64,000 nt of DNA from SIG603 sp964369415 (GTDB taxonomy: Bacteria > Bacillota > Clostridia > Oscillospirales > Acutalibacteraceae), in the NCBI GenBank assembly GCA_964369415.1, contig CAYJFP010000003.1, positions 62,001 through 126,000 on the forward strand. The letters run 5' to 3'. Each line of letters begins with the position of its first letter. Positions within the stretch are counted from its first letter, which is position 1. Below the pieces are notes generated by a model. The model saw only the letters and a list, made by a program, of their open reading frames with translations, was not told where the DNA came from and ran no database searches. Below are positions 41,606 through 50,921 of this stretch, one piece after another. Position numbers and translations under genes: made by a program.

Positions 41606-43405
41606 ATGACCTTTCATGAAACGATTATAAAATATATTGTCTCTTTTCTGCTCTCTGTTTTATCATTTTTCATAGTAGAATCTGGAGTATTTTTACCACT
41701 GGCCAATAGTCTTAATGACTATTTATATCAAGTCCCCAGTACACCAGACAGCCGAATTGTAATTATCGGAATCGACCAACGAGCTCTAAGTGAATTTGGT
41801 GAATTTCCTTGGGATAGAGATATAATTGCAAATGCTATTGCCTACTTAAATAAGGATGAAGAAACCATGCCTTGTGTAATAGGGATTGATGTTTTATTTG
41901 TAAACGAAAGTGAAAATGATGAACTTCTTTTAAATGTATCTTCTGAACATGACAATATTGTCTACTCTTCCTATGCTGAGTTTTCCAATAAAACTGTTAG
42001 TTTAAGTGAAAGCGAATTTTATATTGACGATTTTTATGTTTCTTCTTTTTCGCCCGTGTTTGAAGCTCTTGATAAAACATCTTTAAGCGGACATGTGAAT
42101 GCAATGATTGACTCTGATGGCGTTTTAAGGCATGGACTTTGGCAAATCGACTTAGAAAATGGAGAGACTGTACCTTCTTTTCATAGTGTAATTGCAAATC
42201 TTTATGCAGATAAGAACGATTTACCGCCCATAGAGCCACCGCCAATGGATAGCAATAACATGTGGTACATAAGCCAACAGTCATCCCCAGGTGCTTACAG
42301 TGACGGCATATCTGTCTTAGATTTAGTAAACCAAAGTATTGATTCCTCATATTTTGATGATAAAATTGTACTTATCGGTCCCTACGCAGCAGGTCTTCAG
42401 GACGATTTTAAGACCCCTATAGACTCTAGCGAAAAGATGTATGGTGTTGAATATCAGGCAAACGCTATTTCAGCTCTTTTAAATGGTGAAACAAAATATA
42501 TAGTACCTAATTTTTACCAAAGTTTACTTTTATCTGTTATAGTCTTCTTTTCATCAGTATTTTTTTCAAAGAAAAAAACATTAATAATTACAATTTTTTG
42601 GATTTTATTATTTATTTCATGGATAATTATGTCAATAAGCCTTTACAATATTGGCATTTTGATATATACTCTTTATGTACCTATGTTCATTAGTATTTTA
42701 TACCTAATTTCTATTATATCAAATTATTCTGTGGTTTTTGCTGAAAAACTGAAACTATCTAGAACCTTTGAGAGATATGTCGCCCCCGAGATTGTAAAAG
42801 AACTTTTAAAGGGTGGTAAGAAATCGCTTGAACTCGGTGGCAAGGTAGTGGACGTATCGGTAATGTTTGCCGATATCAGGGGTTTTACAGCCCTGTCTTC
42901 TGTGCTACCGCCAAAAACTTCGGTTGAAATTGTAAATAAATATCTTTCACTTTTTAGCCAATCAATTTTAAAACATAATGGTACACTTGATAAGTATATA
43001 GGTGACTGCACCATGGCTTTTTGGGGCGCACCACTAAAAGACCCTGAAAGTGCTTTTAAAGCTATTAAAACAGCTAGCGAAATTATTGAAAAAAGCACGC
43101 TAATTTCAGCTGAAATTAAAGAAAAATACGGATTTGACATCAATGTTGGAATTGGAATCACCTTAGGCCCTGCCGTTGTCGGAAACATTGGCTCTTCAGT
43201 GCGTATGGACTACACCGCTATAGGCGACTGTGTCAACACTGCTTCTAGACTTGAGAATGCAGCGTCTGGCGGAGAAATATATGTAAATAAAGAAATAGTA
43301 ACAAATCTTACATTAATAGCTGAATTTTCTAAAGTTTCAAAAAACATAAAACTTAAAGGTAAAGAAGACGATTTTGAAATTTTTAAGTTTGAGCGCTTTA
43401 TTTAG
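41606..43405 (+). CDS. CHASE2-domain class III adenylate cyclase
   Basis: 599 residues from ATG 41606 (GGTGA is 6 bases upstream; ATG 41600 abuts it). One N-terminal helix, an extracytoplasmic CHASE2 domain ('VIIGIDQRALSEFGEFPWDR'), two or three helices near 300-380, then a cyclase domain. Metal-binding Asp residues are in 'FADIRGF' (about 421) and 'YIGDC' (about 467); Lys in 'LDKYIGD' and Asp in 'MDYTAIGD' predict ATP as substrate. It makes cAMP in response to an outside signal. Promoterless gap before it (14 bases), so it is the third gene of the operon. It ends at a strong terminator. Confidence 0.85.
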   Translation: MTFHETIIKYIVSFLLSVLSFFIVESGVFLPLANSLNDYLYQVPSTPDSRIVIIGIDQRALSEFGEFPWDRDIIANAIAYLNKDEETMPCVIGIDVLFVNESENDELLLNVSSEHDNIVYSSYAEFSNKTVSLSESEFYIDDFYVSSFSPVFEALDKTSLSGHVNAMIDSDGVLRHGLWQIDLENGETVPSFHSVIANLYADKNDLPPIEPPPMDSNNMWYISQQSSPGAYSDGISVLDLVNQSIDSSYFDDKIVLIGPYAAGLQDDFKTPIDSSEKMYGVEYQANAISALLNGETKYIVPNFYQSLLLSVIVFFSSVFFSKKKTLIITIFWILLFISWIIMSISLYNIGILIYTLYVPMFISILYLISIISNYSVVFAEKLKLSRTFERYVAPEIVKELLKGGKKSLELGGKVVDVSVMFADIRGFTALSSVLPPKTSVEIVNKYLSLFSQSILKHNGTLDKYIGDCTMAFWGAPLKDPESAFKAIKTASEIIEKSTLISAEIKEKYGFDINVGIGITLGPAVVGNIGSSVRMDYTAIGDCVNTASRLENAASGGEIYVNKEIVTNLTLIAEFSKVSKNIKLKGKEDDFEIFKFERFI

Positions 43406-43455
43406 TTTATGAGACCACTGTAATGTACAGTGAATTTATGATAAACCTTCCTATA

Positions 43456-43493
43456 GATAAGGACCAAGATAATTTATTATCTTGGTCCTTATC
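43456..43493. terminator. Strong bidirectional terminator between cyclase and tyrA
   Basis: A perfect 17-bp stem: 43456-43472 pairs with 43477-43493 (core AAGGACCAAG/CTTGGTCCTT) around TTTA, between convergent genes. Confidence 0.85.
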
Positions 43494-43496
43494 TCT

Positions 43497-44345
43497 TTAT
43501 TTATCAAAAAGCATTCTACGTTTTGTAGACAGTCTAAAGGTTTCTTTCATATTTTCTATTTCATCATTTTCGATTTGATTTTTAAGATTTAATAAGCTCT
43601 CTACGAAAACATCTATTTCATCGCATAAAATATCTTTGTTCATGCTAAAAAGTTCGCTCCATAAATTTTCGTCAATCTTTGCAATTCTAGTCAAATCCTT
43701 AAAGCTGTCACCGCTGTATTTTACTAGGTCTTCGTCTTCATTTGCCACCATCAAACTCACCGCTATCGCATGGGTAAGCTGGCTTAAATAACCTATCATC
43801 CGATCGTGCTCTTTAGCACTAAGCTTTGAAATCACGGTAAATCCTAGCGTTTTCGCCATGTCTCTTAGAATATTTTCAGCTCCAGCTGTATTTTTTTCAC
43901 TCGGCACAAGAATTAAATTCGCCTCTTTAAAAATTGCGCAATCCGCATTTTTAACGCCAAGTGTCTCTTTGCCTCTCATCGGATGTGAAGCGTAAAATTC
44001 TATTCTAAGTGGATGAAGAATCGCTTGAATATCTCCTACTATCCCCTGTTTAACTCCACAAACGTCGGTGACAATAGCTTTTTCTTTCATGTATTTTGCA
44101 TTTTCTTTTACCCACTTAACCATCAGTTTTGGATAAAGACAAAGTACTATCAAATCGCTCTTTTCTAGATATTTTTCATAATCATTTGTGCTTCCGTCAG
44201 TAATGTAGCCACGGCTTTTAGCAAAATCTATGCTCTCTTCATTAATGTCAATTCCATAGACCGTATTTCCAGCTTTTTTTAATCCCATTGCATAGCTTCC
44301 ACCCAAAAGGCCAACTCCGACTATAGTTATAATTTTATCTTTCAT
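43497..44345 (-). CDS. tyrA: Prephenate dehydrogenase
   Basis: 282 residues. NAD-binding 'IVGVGLLGGSYAMGLK' (7-22), substrate region 'HPMRGKETLG', and catalytic His in 'LSQLTHAIAVS'. It converts prephenate to 4-hydroxyphenylpyruvate for tyrosine. No ACT domain is present, so it lacks the usual allosteric extension; the length fits single-domain TyrA. GGAG lies upstream of the ATG. It ends at the same terminator as the cyclase gene, and its promoter is not separate from the O-acylation operon upstream (15-base gap). Confidence 0.88.
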   Translation of the reverse strand: MKDKIITIVGVGLLGGSYAMGLKKAGNTVYGIDINEESIDFAKSRGYITDGSTNDYEKYLEKSDLIVLCLYPKLMVKWVKENAKYMKEKAIVTDVCGVKQGIVGDIQAILHPLRIEFYASHPMRGKETLGVKNADCAIFKEANLILVPSEKNTAGAENILRDMAKTLGFTVISKLSAKEHDRMIGYLSQLTHAIAVSLMVANEDEDLVKYSGDSFKDLTRIAKIDENLWSELFSMNKDILCDEIDVFVESLLNLKNQIENDEIENMKETFRLSTKRRMLFDK

Positions 44346-44360
44346 TTAACTCTCCAAAAA

Positions 44361-45479
44361 TTAAGCTGTAAAATTCAGCTTAGAAATTATCTCAGGCTCA
44401 TCTACAGAATCCATATAATACAAAATTAATATATCGTCCGAATCTGCCATCAACGCCTCTAAATCTTCTCTAAAAAATCTTAAGTCCACCACATTTATTT
44501 TATCATAGTACGGTATCAAAAACGGTATAAAACTGTTTGCGATAGAATCTTTAATCACCGTTATCTCTTTTGAAGTATTACTATCGGTATTTATTTCAAT
44601 CAAGGCTCTGTTCTCGCCTAAAAAGTATAGGTATTCATCCTTTTTTTCTAAATTTTCATCAAAGTAAACCGAGTCAAACGTAGTATCAATTTCGGGGATA
44701 TACATGTTGTAATTTCCATCGTAAGTGTTTAAATCATACCTTAAAACTTCATCCGAAACCGCACCGAAAAAACACCCTTTTGAATAAGTTGTTCCTAAAA
44801 AACTATCCGAAACTTTTGTAACTGTATAGTCGTCTTCAATCTCTAAATCAAGCGATTTAGAGATTTCCTTAAATCCTATATAAGCACCATTACTGGTCCA
44901 GTGGTGGTCGTTTTTATAATAAATTTGCTGCTCGTTTCCGCTTAAATCGTCACTTAAATCAACATAGCTCTCACCTAAAAGCTCTGCCGCCTTTTGCTGA
45001 AATTCATACTCATCAAATGGAGTCGCAAAATCGGGCATTTTATCTTCAAGTACATGAGAAGCTGACGGTACAATACTAACGACAAAATTTTTATCTGGAT
45101 TATTCTCTTTGAAAACCGCCATTTCTTCTATACTTTTCACGGCGTCTTCCATCGTGGCATCAATTTTTTGAAGGTAATAGTCGTCTTTAGCAAGATAGAC
45201 TCCATTTATCTCTTTGTACCCTAGTAAAATCTGTGCCTGAGATTTAGCCGAGACAAAAAATGTTCTAAGCGGTGAATGGTCGTTCAGATACGTTTCAAAA
45301 TCTCTTGTCCATTCGCCTTCTATCAGTGATTCCACGCTAAAGTCAGGAAACTCTTCAAGCGCCCTGTTTTCCTCTTCTGAAAAATCACTTTTCGGGAGAA
45401 ATATTATTCCCAAAAGGAATATAAATATAACAGCAAGAAAGGAAAAAACTATAATTTTATCATATACTGCTTTTTTCAT
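44361..45479 (-). CDS. DHHW/AlgX-like O-acyltransferase partner
   Basis: 372 residues. One N-terminal signal anchor (about 8-28), then an extracytoplasmic domain with 'YYKNDHHWTSNGAYIGF', the DHHW signature; the Asp-His-His-Trp is in the position of the catalytic dyad in AlgJ/AlgX. It is the outer-leaflet acyltransferase half of a MBOAT-DHHW pair that adds acetyl groups to a surface polysaccharide. Fourth in a co-directional unit (SGNH, DUF4358, MBOAT, DHHW), 20 bases after MBOAT. AAGGAG precedes the ATG. Confidence 0.85.
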   Translation of the reverse strand: MKKAVYDKIIVFSFLAVIFIFLLGIIFLPKSDFSEEENRALEEFPDFSVESLIEGEWTRDFETYLNDHSPLRTFFVSAKSQAQILLGYKEINGVYLAKDDYYLQKIDATMEDAVKSIEEMAVFKENNPDKNFVVSIVPSASHVLEDKMPDFATPFDEYEFQQKAAELLGESYVDLSDDLSGNEQQIYYKNDHHWTSNGAYIGFKEISKSLDLEIEDDYTVTKVSDSFLGTTYSKGCFFGAVSDEVLRYDLNTYDGNYNMYIPEIDTTFDSVYFDENLEKKDEYLYFLGENRALIEINTDSNTSKEITVIKDSIANSFIPFLIPYYDKINVVDLRFFREDLEALMADSDDILILYYMDSVDEPEIISKLNFTA

Positions 45480-45499
45480 GTCTATACTCCTTTTCTAAA

Positions 45500-46918
45500 T
45501 TAAAATCTAAAATATAAGAACGGATTGAAGCTTTCGCTGATTAAAAACGCAGTGCAAACAAAGAATAATACCGCAATAATCAGCATTGATGAAAGGCTGT
45601 ATACAAGCGTTCCGTCGTACTTTGCCTTAATTTTCAAAACTGAGTTTTTGACTATAGGCGTAGCACCGACTAAGGCTAACACTATGAGAACTGCGGACGA
45701 AAGTAGGAAATACAAAAATCTTTCGTCTGCAAATGATGATGCATTTATGCCAAATGCTTTTCCGATAAACGAAAAGCACGGCGCTATGTCGTCGTAAGCT
45801 AGGAACAATAGTCCTATGCACATCAAGACTGTCGTGTATAACCTTGAAATAAATTTTGGAATTCTCTCTAATATATCTAAAAGGAACGCTCTTTCAAGCA
45901 CGATGAATATTCCGCTCCACAATCCCCAAAAAACATTGGTAAATGTTGCTCCGTGCCACAAACCTGTCAAAAACCAAGTTAAAAACAAATTAAAATACGT
46001 CCTACCGCTTCCCTTTCTGTTTCCACCTAAAGGAATGTAGACATATTCTTTAAACCAAGTTCCAAGTGACATATGCCATCTTCGCCAAAATTCTGTAATA
46101 CTTTTTGCTATAAATGGATAATTAAAGTTCTCTATTAGCTTAAACCCAAACATTTTGCCAAGGCCTATCGCCATGTCGCTGTATCCCGAAAAATCAAAAT
46201 AAAGCTGAACTGGAAATAGTATTATACCAAGCCAAGCGGTCATAGATGAAACTTCGCTTTCGGGAAGTGCCTGAATTTGCGCCCAAAAATAGCCTAAATT
46301 ATTCGCAATCAGCATTTTTTTAGAGAGACCTATGATAAATCTTATGACGCCCTCTGAAAACAGGCTAAGACTTTCTTTTCTATGCTCCATTTGGTATTCG
46401 ACCGACTTATACCTTACAATCGGGCCTGCTACTAATTGTGGAAAAAGTGAAACATAGGTTGAATATGTTATAAAATTCTTTTGCGCCGCCACTTCGCCTC
46501 TGTAGCAATCTATGGTGTACGACATGGACTGGAAAGTGTAAAAGCTGATTCCAAGTGGCAAACCAAGGTTTAAAAGCGGAATAGATGAGGAAAAAAGCGT
46601 GTTTGCATTTATTATGAAAAAGTCCGCATATTTAAAGGTTGCTAGCAAGCTTAAATTAACAATTATACTCGCTATAAGCGCTATTCTTTGGAGCTTTTTG
46701 TTATTATTTATCTTACCCTTGTCTATTAAAAGTCCGCATACATAGTCTACCGTCGACGAAAAAAGCATAAGGAGAATGTAAACAGGTTCTCCCCATGCAT
46801 AAAATATCAAGCTGCACACAAAGAGAATTAAATTTTTCCCTTTGCGTGGAACTATATAATATAAAATTAGTGTAAGTGGTAAGAAAACGAACAAGAAAAG
46901 TACACTTGAAAAAAGCAT
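45500..46918 (-). CDS. MBOAT family membrane O-acyltransferase
   Basis: 472 residues, about ten transmembrane segments. The catalytic His is in 'FLTGLWHGATFTN', with 'MSLGTWFKEYVYIPLGGNR' before it, as in AlgI/DltB/PatA. MBOAT proteins carry acyl groups across the membrane; the DHHW partner downstream attaches them to a polymer outside. The likely acyl group is acetyl. AAGGGG is upstream of ATG 46918. No polymerase or other exopolysaccharide gene is adjacent, so the acceptor is unknown. Confidence 0.9.
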   Translation of the reverse strand: MLFSSVLFLFVFLPLTLILYYIVPRKGKNLILFVCSLIFYAWGEPVYILLMLFSSTVDYVCGLLIDKGKINNNKKLQRIALIASIIVNLSLLATFKYADFFIINANTLFSSSIPLLNLGLPLGISFYTFQSMSYTIDCYRGEVAAQKNFITYSTYVSLFPQLVAGPIVRYKSVEYQMEHRKESLSLFSEGVIRFIIGLSKKMLIANNLGYFWAQIQALPESEVSSMTAWLGIILFPVQLYFDFSGYSDMAIGLGKMFGFKLIENFNYPFIAKSITEFWRRWHMSLGTWFKEYVYIPLGGNRKGSGRTYFNLFLTWFLTGLWHGATFTNVFWGLWSGIFIVLERAFLLDILERIPKFISRLYTTVLMCIGLLFLAYDDIAPCFSFIGKAFGINASSFADERFLYFLLSSAVLIVLALVGATPIVKNSVLKIKAKYDGTLVYSLSSMLIIAVLFFVCTAFLISESFNPFLYFRF

Positions 46919-46935
46919 AAATACCCCTTAATTAA

Positions 46936-47433
46936 TTATTGGCTAAGAGCGTTTTCAAAGGCGGTTTCAGCCTTATCTGCGGTTTCATCATCAAAAACCG
47001 CATACATGATGTATAATCCCTTTTGCTCTACCTCTGCGTCTTCAACGTTTTTGTATTCATCGGGTAGGTAGTCGGAATATGTTTTCTTGATTTCCTTTGT
47101 ATTGTCAAGCGATGTTTCAAGCTGCTCTTCAAGATTTCCTGTATGGCTTTCATTTGTAGCCTTTATCACGACTATTTCATTAAGCGATGTGCTAACTGTC
47201 GATGTGTAAACCACATAAGATTCAACTAATTCAAAGTCTATGGCTGTAAGACTTTCTGCCTTTGCCCTAGCTTCGTCCGATTTTCCGAGTTCATCCATAT
47301 TTGCTCCGATTTCTTCCAAAATCTCTAAGCACAGTTCATCTGCCGTCAAGTCATTTCTTACCGAAGGAGTGTCTCCCGAACACGCCGCAAATGTCATTAA
47401 AGCCGCTACTGCTAATACTAATAATTTTTTCAT
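46936..47433 (-). CDS. DUF4358 lipoprotein
   Basis: 165 residues from ATG 47433, with GAGGTG upstream. The signal peptide 'KKLLVLAVAALMTFAACSG' has a lipobox FAAC, so it is a surface lipoprotein. The rest matches DUF4358, a family of small Clostridia lipoproteins found next to MBOAT-DHHW genes; the function is unknown. It lies between SGNH and MBOAT genes with small gaps. I infer that it helps acyl transfer or polymer handling at the membrane. Confidence 0.75.
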   Translation of the reverse strand: MKKLLVLAVAALMTFAACSGDTPSVRNDLTADELCLEILEEIGANMDELGKSDEARAKAESLTAIDFELVESYVVYTSTVSTSLNEIVVIKATNESHTGNLEEQLETSLDNTKEIKKTYSDYLPDEYKNVEDAEVEQKGLYIMYAVFDDETADKAETAFENALSQ

Positions 47434-47449
47434 TTTTACACCTCTAAAT

Positions 47450-48388
47450 TTAAACATATTCATGTCTTTTTATAAAATCAATCTCTTTTTGAAGGGTCGC
47501 CTCATTTAAATGTAATCCGTCACCGTTATCGTAGTCAGAATTAAGATTCCCATTTTCATCCATAAATATCGGTGCCGAATAAAGGAATTTCACTCCCATT
47601 TGGCTACACATCTTCGCAAAAAGGTAATTTGCCTTGTTAAGTCTTTCATTCGATATGCTGTCGGCGTATTCGTAATCCGCTGCTACTGGAAAGACCGACT
47701 GCACAATTATTTTAGTCTCAGGAGAAACCTCCATGATAGAATTTAAAAGCTTTACATACTCGCCTATATAATAATCTGAATCGCTGTCTATATAAAAGCT
47801 TACACCATTTAGTCCTAGAGTAATTAACATATACTTTGGTTTATACAATGCGGCGGCATCTTTAATCAGCATGTCTTCGTATGCACCTGTACCTTCATTA
47901 TACACATTCACACTGCCGATTTCTGCATTTGCATTTGTCAGCATAAGCGTTCCGCTAGTCGGTGTCCATACATGCTTTGTTTCTTTACCTCTTGGAAGAA
48001 CTCCGTAATGATACAAACCATAAGTTGTTGATTCTCCTACAAATACTATATCGTTGATGTATTCATCACCGGCAGGTTCACTCTCTTTAAGCATGACCTC
48101 TTCAAACATGCCTTCAAGCGAAAACACTCCGGGTGTAAAGTCCATACCATCTGTCGATAAGTCTATTAAAGATGGGTCGACAATCTTTTGCTTTAGCTCC
48201 ACCGTAGCGGGAGCTTCTACTCTAAGAGCCTCTACAAATGGACCAAACTCTGTTTTCGGCTTAGTTTTTGCACCAAACGGATTAATTATTGCAGTAATAA
48301 GAAAAATACACAAAAAAATTCCGAAAGCACAAGTAGAGTAAAAAATAATCATTTTTCTCTTCTGTTTTTTCCTGTTTCTTTTTTTCAA
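47450..48388 (-). CDS. SGNH/GDSL-type hydrolase or acetyltransferase
   Basis: 312 residues starting at TTG 48388 with GGGG upstream. A basic N-terminus precedes a transmembrane helix (about 13-32), and the SGNH domain follows outside: block I 'DIVFVGESTTYG' (Ser nucleophile, with GES for GDS), block III in 'LITLGLNG' and block V 'GDGLHLNEATL' (Asp and His). It would act as an esterase or acetyltransferase on a surface glycan. It is the first gene of the O-acylation unit that runs to 44361. A weak gap of 201 bases upstream contains the divergent copA promoter. Confidence 0.75.
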   Translation of the reverse strand: MKKRNRKKQKRKMIIFYSTCAFGIFLCIFLITAIINPFGAKTKPKTEFGPFVEALRVEAPATVELKQKIVDPSLIDLSTDGMDFTPGVFSLEGMFEEVMLKESEPAGDEYINDIVFVGESTTYGLYHYGVLPRGKETKHVWTPTSGTLMLTNANAEIGSVNVYNEGTGAYEDMLIKDAAALYKPKYMLITLGLNGVSFYIDSDSDYYIGEYVKLLNSIMEVSPETKIIVQSVFPVAADYEYADSISNERLNKANYLFAKMCSQMGVKFLYSAPIFMDENGNLNSDYDNGDGLHLNEATLQKEIDFIKRHEYV

Positions 48389-48539
48389 TTTATTTTACCC
48401 CTATCAAGACTTAAAAACACTAATTTCATCTTTATATTTAATAATATTATTTAACCTGATAATATAACACCTAATTTTACATTTTTTGCACTAGGTTTGT
48501 CAATATTTATTTTGCATAATTTTAGTTAAATTTAAATCA

Positions 48540-48567
48540 TTGACAGCATAAATACATGTGATATAAT
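48540..48567 (+). promoter_or_regulatory. Promoter of the copA operon
   Basis: TTGACA (48540-48545), 16-nt spacer, TATAAT (48562-48567). Both hexamers match the consensus exactly. Confidence 0.65.
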
Positions 48568-48588
48568 TAAAATATAAACATAAAAGAG

Positions 48589-50805
48589 GTGATAATCATA
48601 GATTCAAATATTTTTAGATTTTCAGTTGGTGGAATGACCTGTGCCGCCTGTAGTGCTTCTGTCGAAAGGGCACTTAAGCGTAGAAAAGGTGTTACACTAG
48701 CAGCAGTTAATCTGGCGATGAATACAGCCACAGTTCATACAGATGGAAGCATCAGTCAGTCCGAACTAATTTCAGCAATAGAAAAGGCGGGATTTTCCGC
48801 GGTGGTTTTCAAGAACGAATTTAAAGAAACCGAGTTTAATATCAGCACAAAAAGGCTTGTTTTTGCCCTTATTTTTGGTATTTTAGAGCTGTACATCGGC
48901 ATGAGCCACATGCTCCCGATTCCTCTGCCTTTGCCTGACATAATAAAAATGGAAACCAACCCTATCAATTTTGCACTTATTCAGTTGATTCTTACTATTC
49001 CTGTTTTGATAGCTGGATATAAATTCTTTGTAAGCGGTGTAAAAAAACTTATTTCGCTTAGCCCAAACATGGATAGCTTAGTCGCAATAGGCACAGGGAC
49101 GGCTTTTATTTACAGTATATTTAGTTTAGTCGACCTAATTTTAAATCAAAATATGCACAGTGCGCATAACCTATATTTTGAATCAGCCGCCGTGGTGGTC
49201 GCATTTGTTCTTTTGGGAAAATACTTGGAAGAAAGAAGCAAAAATGCCGCAAAACAGGCTGTAACTGCACTGGCTTCGATGATTCCTAAATCTGCAATAA
49301 TTGAAAAAGACGGGGCGGAAACCGAAATTCCTTCCGAAAGGATTAGAAGCGGCGATATAATAATCGTAAAACCTGGCTTTAAAATAGCCGTCGACGGTGA
49401 AATAATCAGTGGTGAAGCCGCTGTAGATGAATCTATGCTGACTGGTGAGAGCCTTCCTGTATATAAAAAAACAGGCGATAAAGTTTCAGGCGGAACGATT
49501 TGCAAAGATGGTTATTTTAAGATTTTGGCTACTGGAGTCGGAAGCGACACCGCCATAGCTCAGGTTATGAAGCTTGTCACCGAGGCTCAGGAGAGAAAGG
49601 CACCTTCTGCAAGACTTGCCGATAAGATTTCAGGTGTATTTGTCCCTACCGTGGTCTTAATCGCCCTTATTTCTGCCATTATATGGCTTATATCGGGGCA
49701 AAGTTTAGCATTTAGCATCAACATTTTTGTCTCTGTTCTTGTCGTTGCTTGTCCTTGCGCCTTGGGTCTTGCGACACCTATAGCCGTAATGGCTGGCTCT
49801 GGAAAAGGCGCAAGTCTTGGAATACTTTTTCGTGGTGGCGATATTATGGAACTTTTTTCTAAAGTTCGTGCAATATTTTTTGACAAAACGGGAACAATAA
49901 CTTATGGAAAACTTAAAGTTTCGGGCATAAATCCTTTAAATCTCACAGAAAAAGAGCTTCTTTATTATGTTGCTTCTTGCGAAAAAGGCTCTGAACATCC
50001 TGTCGCACTGGCTATAGTAGATTATGCTAAAAACCAGAACATAGAAATCACCACTCCTGAAACACTCAAAGCTTTTGCGGGAAAAGGAGCTAACGCAGTT
50101 GTAGATGGAAAAAATATTTTAGTAGGCACATTAAATCTTATGGAAGAATTTAATATTGATTTATCTAAAAATATGGTAGCAAAAGAAGGATTCACCGCCG
50201 TTTACATCTCCATCAATAATGAGATTAGTGGTGTAATCGAACTTTCTGACACTATTAGAGAAGATGCAAAAAACGCCTTATTAAGGCTTGACAACTTAGG
50301 AATTGAAACTGGAATGATAACTGGAGACAATGAGTCGAGTGCACAAATGATTGCAAAAGAAGCTGGAATCAAGAGAGTTCTTTCCAAGGTTTTGCCCTCT
50401 CAAAAAGCCGGTGAAGTCGAAAGAGTTAAAAAAGAGGGAAAAATCACCGCAATGGTTGGAGACGGCATAAATGATGCACCTGCTCTTGCCGCCGCCGATG
50501 TTGGAATTTCTGTTCATGGTGGAACTGACGCCGCCGCAGAGTCTTCGGGAATTATTTTAATGCGTGAAGATTTAAACGCCGTGGTCGATGCGCTTTTACT
50601 CTCTAAAAAAACCATGAGAATAATAAGACAAAACCTATTTTGGGCATTTATGTACAACTGCCTTTCGATTCCGATAGCGGCGGGGTTACTTTTTGCCTTT
50701 GGCGGACCTCTTTTATCGCCCGCATTTGCAGGCGGTGCAATGGCACTTTCCTCTGTATCTGTTGTAACAAATTCATTAAGGCTAAGAGCCTTTAAATCAA
50801 AATAA
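48589..50805 (+). CDS. copA: P1B-type Cu+-exporting ATPase
   Basis: 738 residues if GTG 48589 is used, or 735 from the AUA codon at 48598, which sits 6 bases after AGAGGTG, where a start would be expected; no ATG is in frame nearby. One N-terminal HMA domain with 'GGMTCAACSA' (Cys18 and Cys21), then eight helices with the metal site 'VACPCALGLATP' (Cys-Pro-Cys at 388-390), phosphorylation loop 'FFDKTGTITYGK' (Asp432), 'SEHPVALAI' and the hinge 'MVGDGINDAPALAAADVG'. It exports Cu+. The next genes are CopZ and a thioredoxin reductase. Confidence 0.92.
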   Translation: MIIIDSNIFRFSVGGMTCAACSASVERALKRRKGVTLAAVNLAMNTATVHTDGSISQSELISAIEKAGFSAVVFKNEFKETEFNISTKRLVFALIFGILELYIGMSHMLPIPLPLPDIIKMETNPINFALIQLILTIPVLIAGYKFFVSGVKKLISLSPNMDSLVAIGTGTAFIYSIFSLVDLILNQNMHSAHNLYFESAAVVVAFVLLGKYLEERSKNAAKQAVTALASMIPKSAIIEKDGAETEIPSERIRSGDIIIVKPGFKIAVDGEIISGEAAVDESMLTGESLPVYKKTGDKVSGGTICKDGYFKILATGVGSDTAIAQVMKLVTEAQERKAPSARLADKISGVFVPTVVLIALISAIIWLISGQSLAFSINIFVSVLVVACPCALGLATPIAVMAGSGKGASLGILFRGGDIMELFSKVRAIFFDKTGTITYGKLKVSGINPLNLTEKELLYYVASCEKGSEHPVALAIVDYAKNQNIEITTPETLKAFAGKGANAVVDGKNILVGTLNLMEEFNIDLSKNMVAKEGFTAVYISINNEISGVIELSDTIREDAKNALLRLDNLGIETGMITGDNESSAQMIAKEAGIKRVLSKVLPSQKAGEVERVKKEGKITAMVGDGINDAPALAAADVGISVHGGTDAAAESSGIILMREDLNAVVDALLLSKKTMRIIRQNLFWAFMYNCLSIPIAAGLLFAFGGPLLSPAFAGGAMALSSVSVVTNSLRLRAFKSK

Positions 50806-50921
50806 TCACATGCAAAACATGTGAAATTAAAAACCAAAGGTGAATAAAGGTCATAAGTCTTTAGATTTTAACCGCAAGTGCGTTTTGCACTTGTACACCT
50901 AAATATAAAAGGAGTAATATT

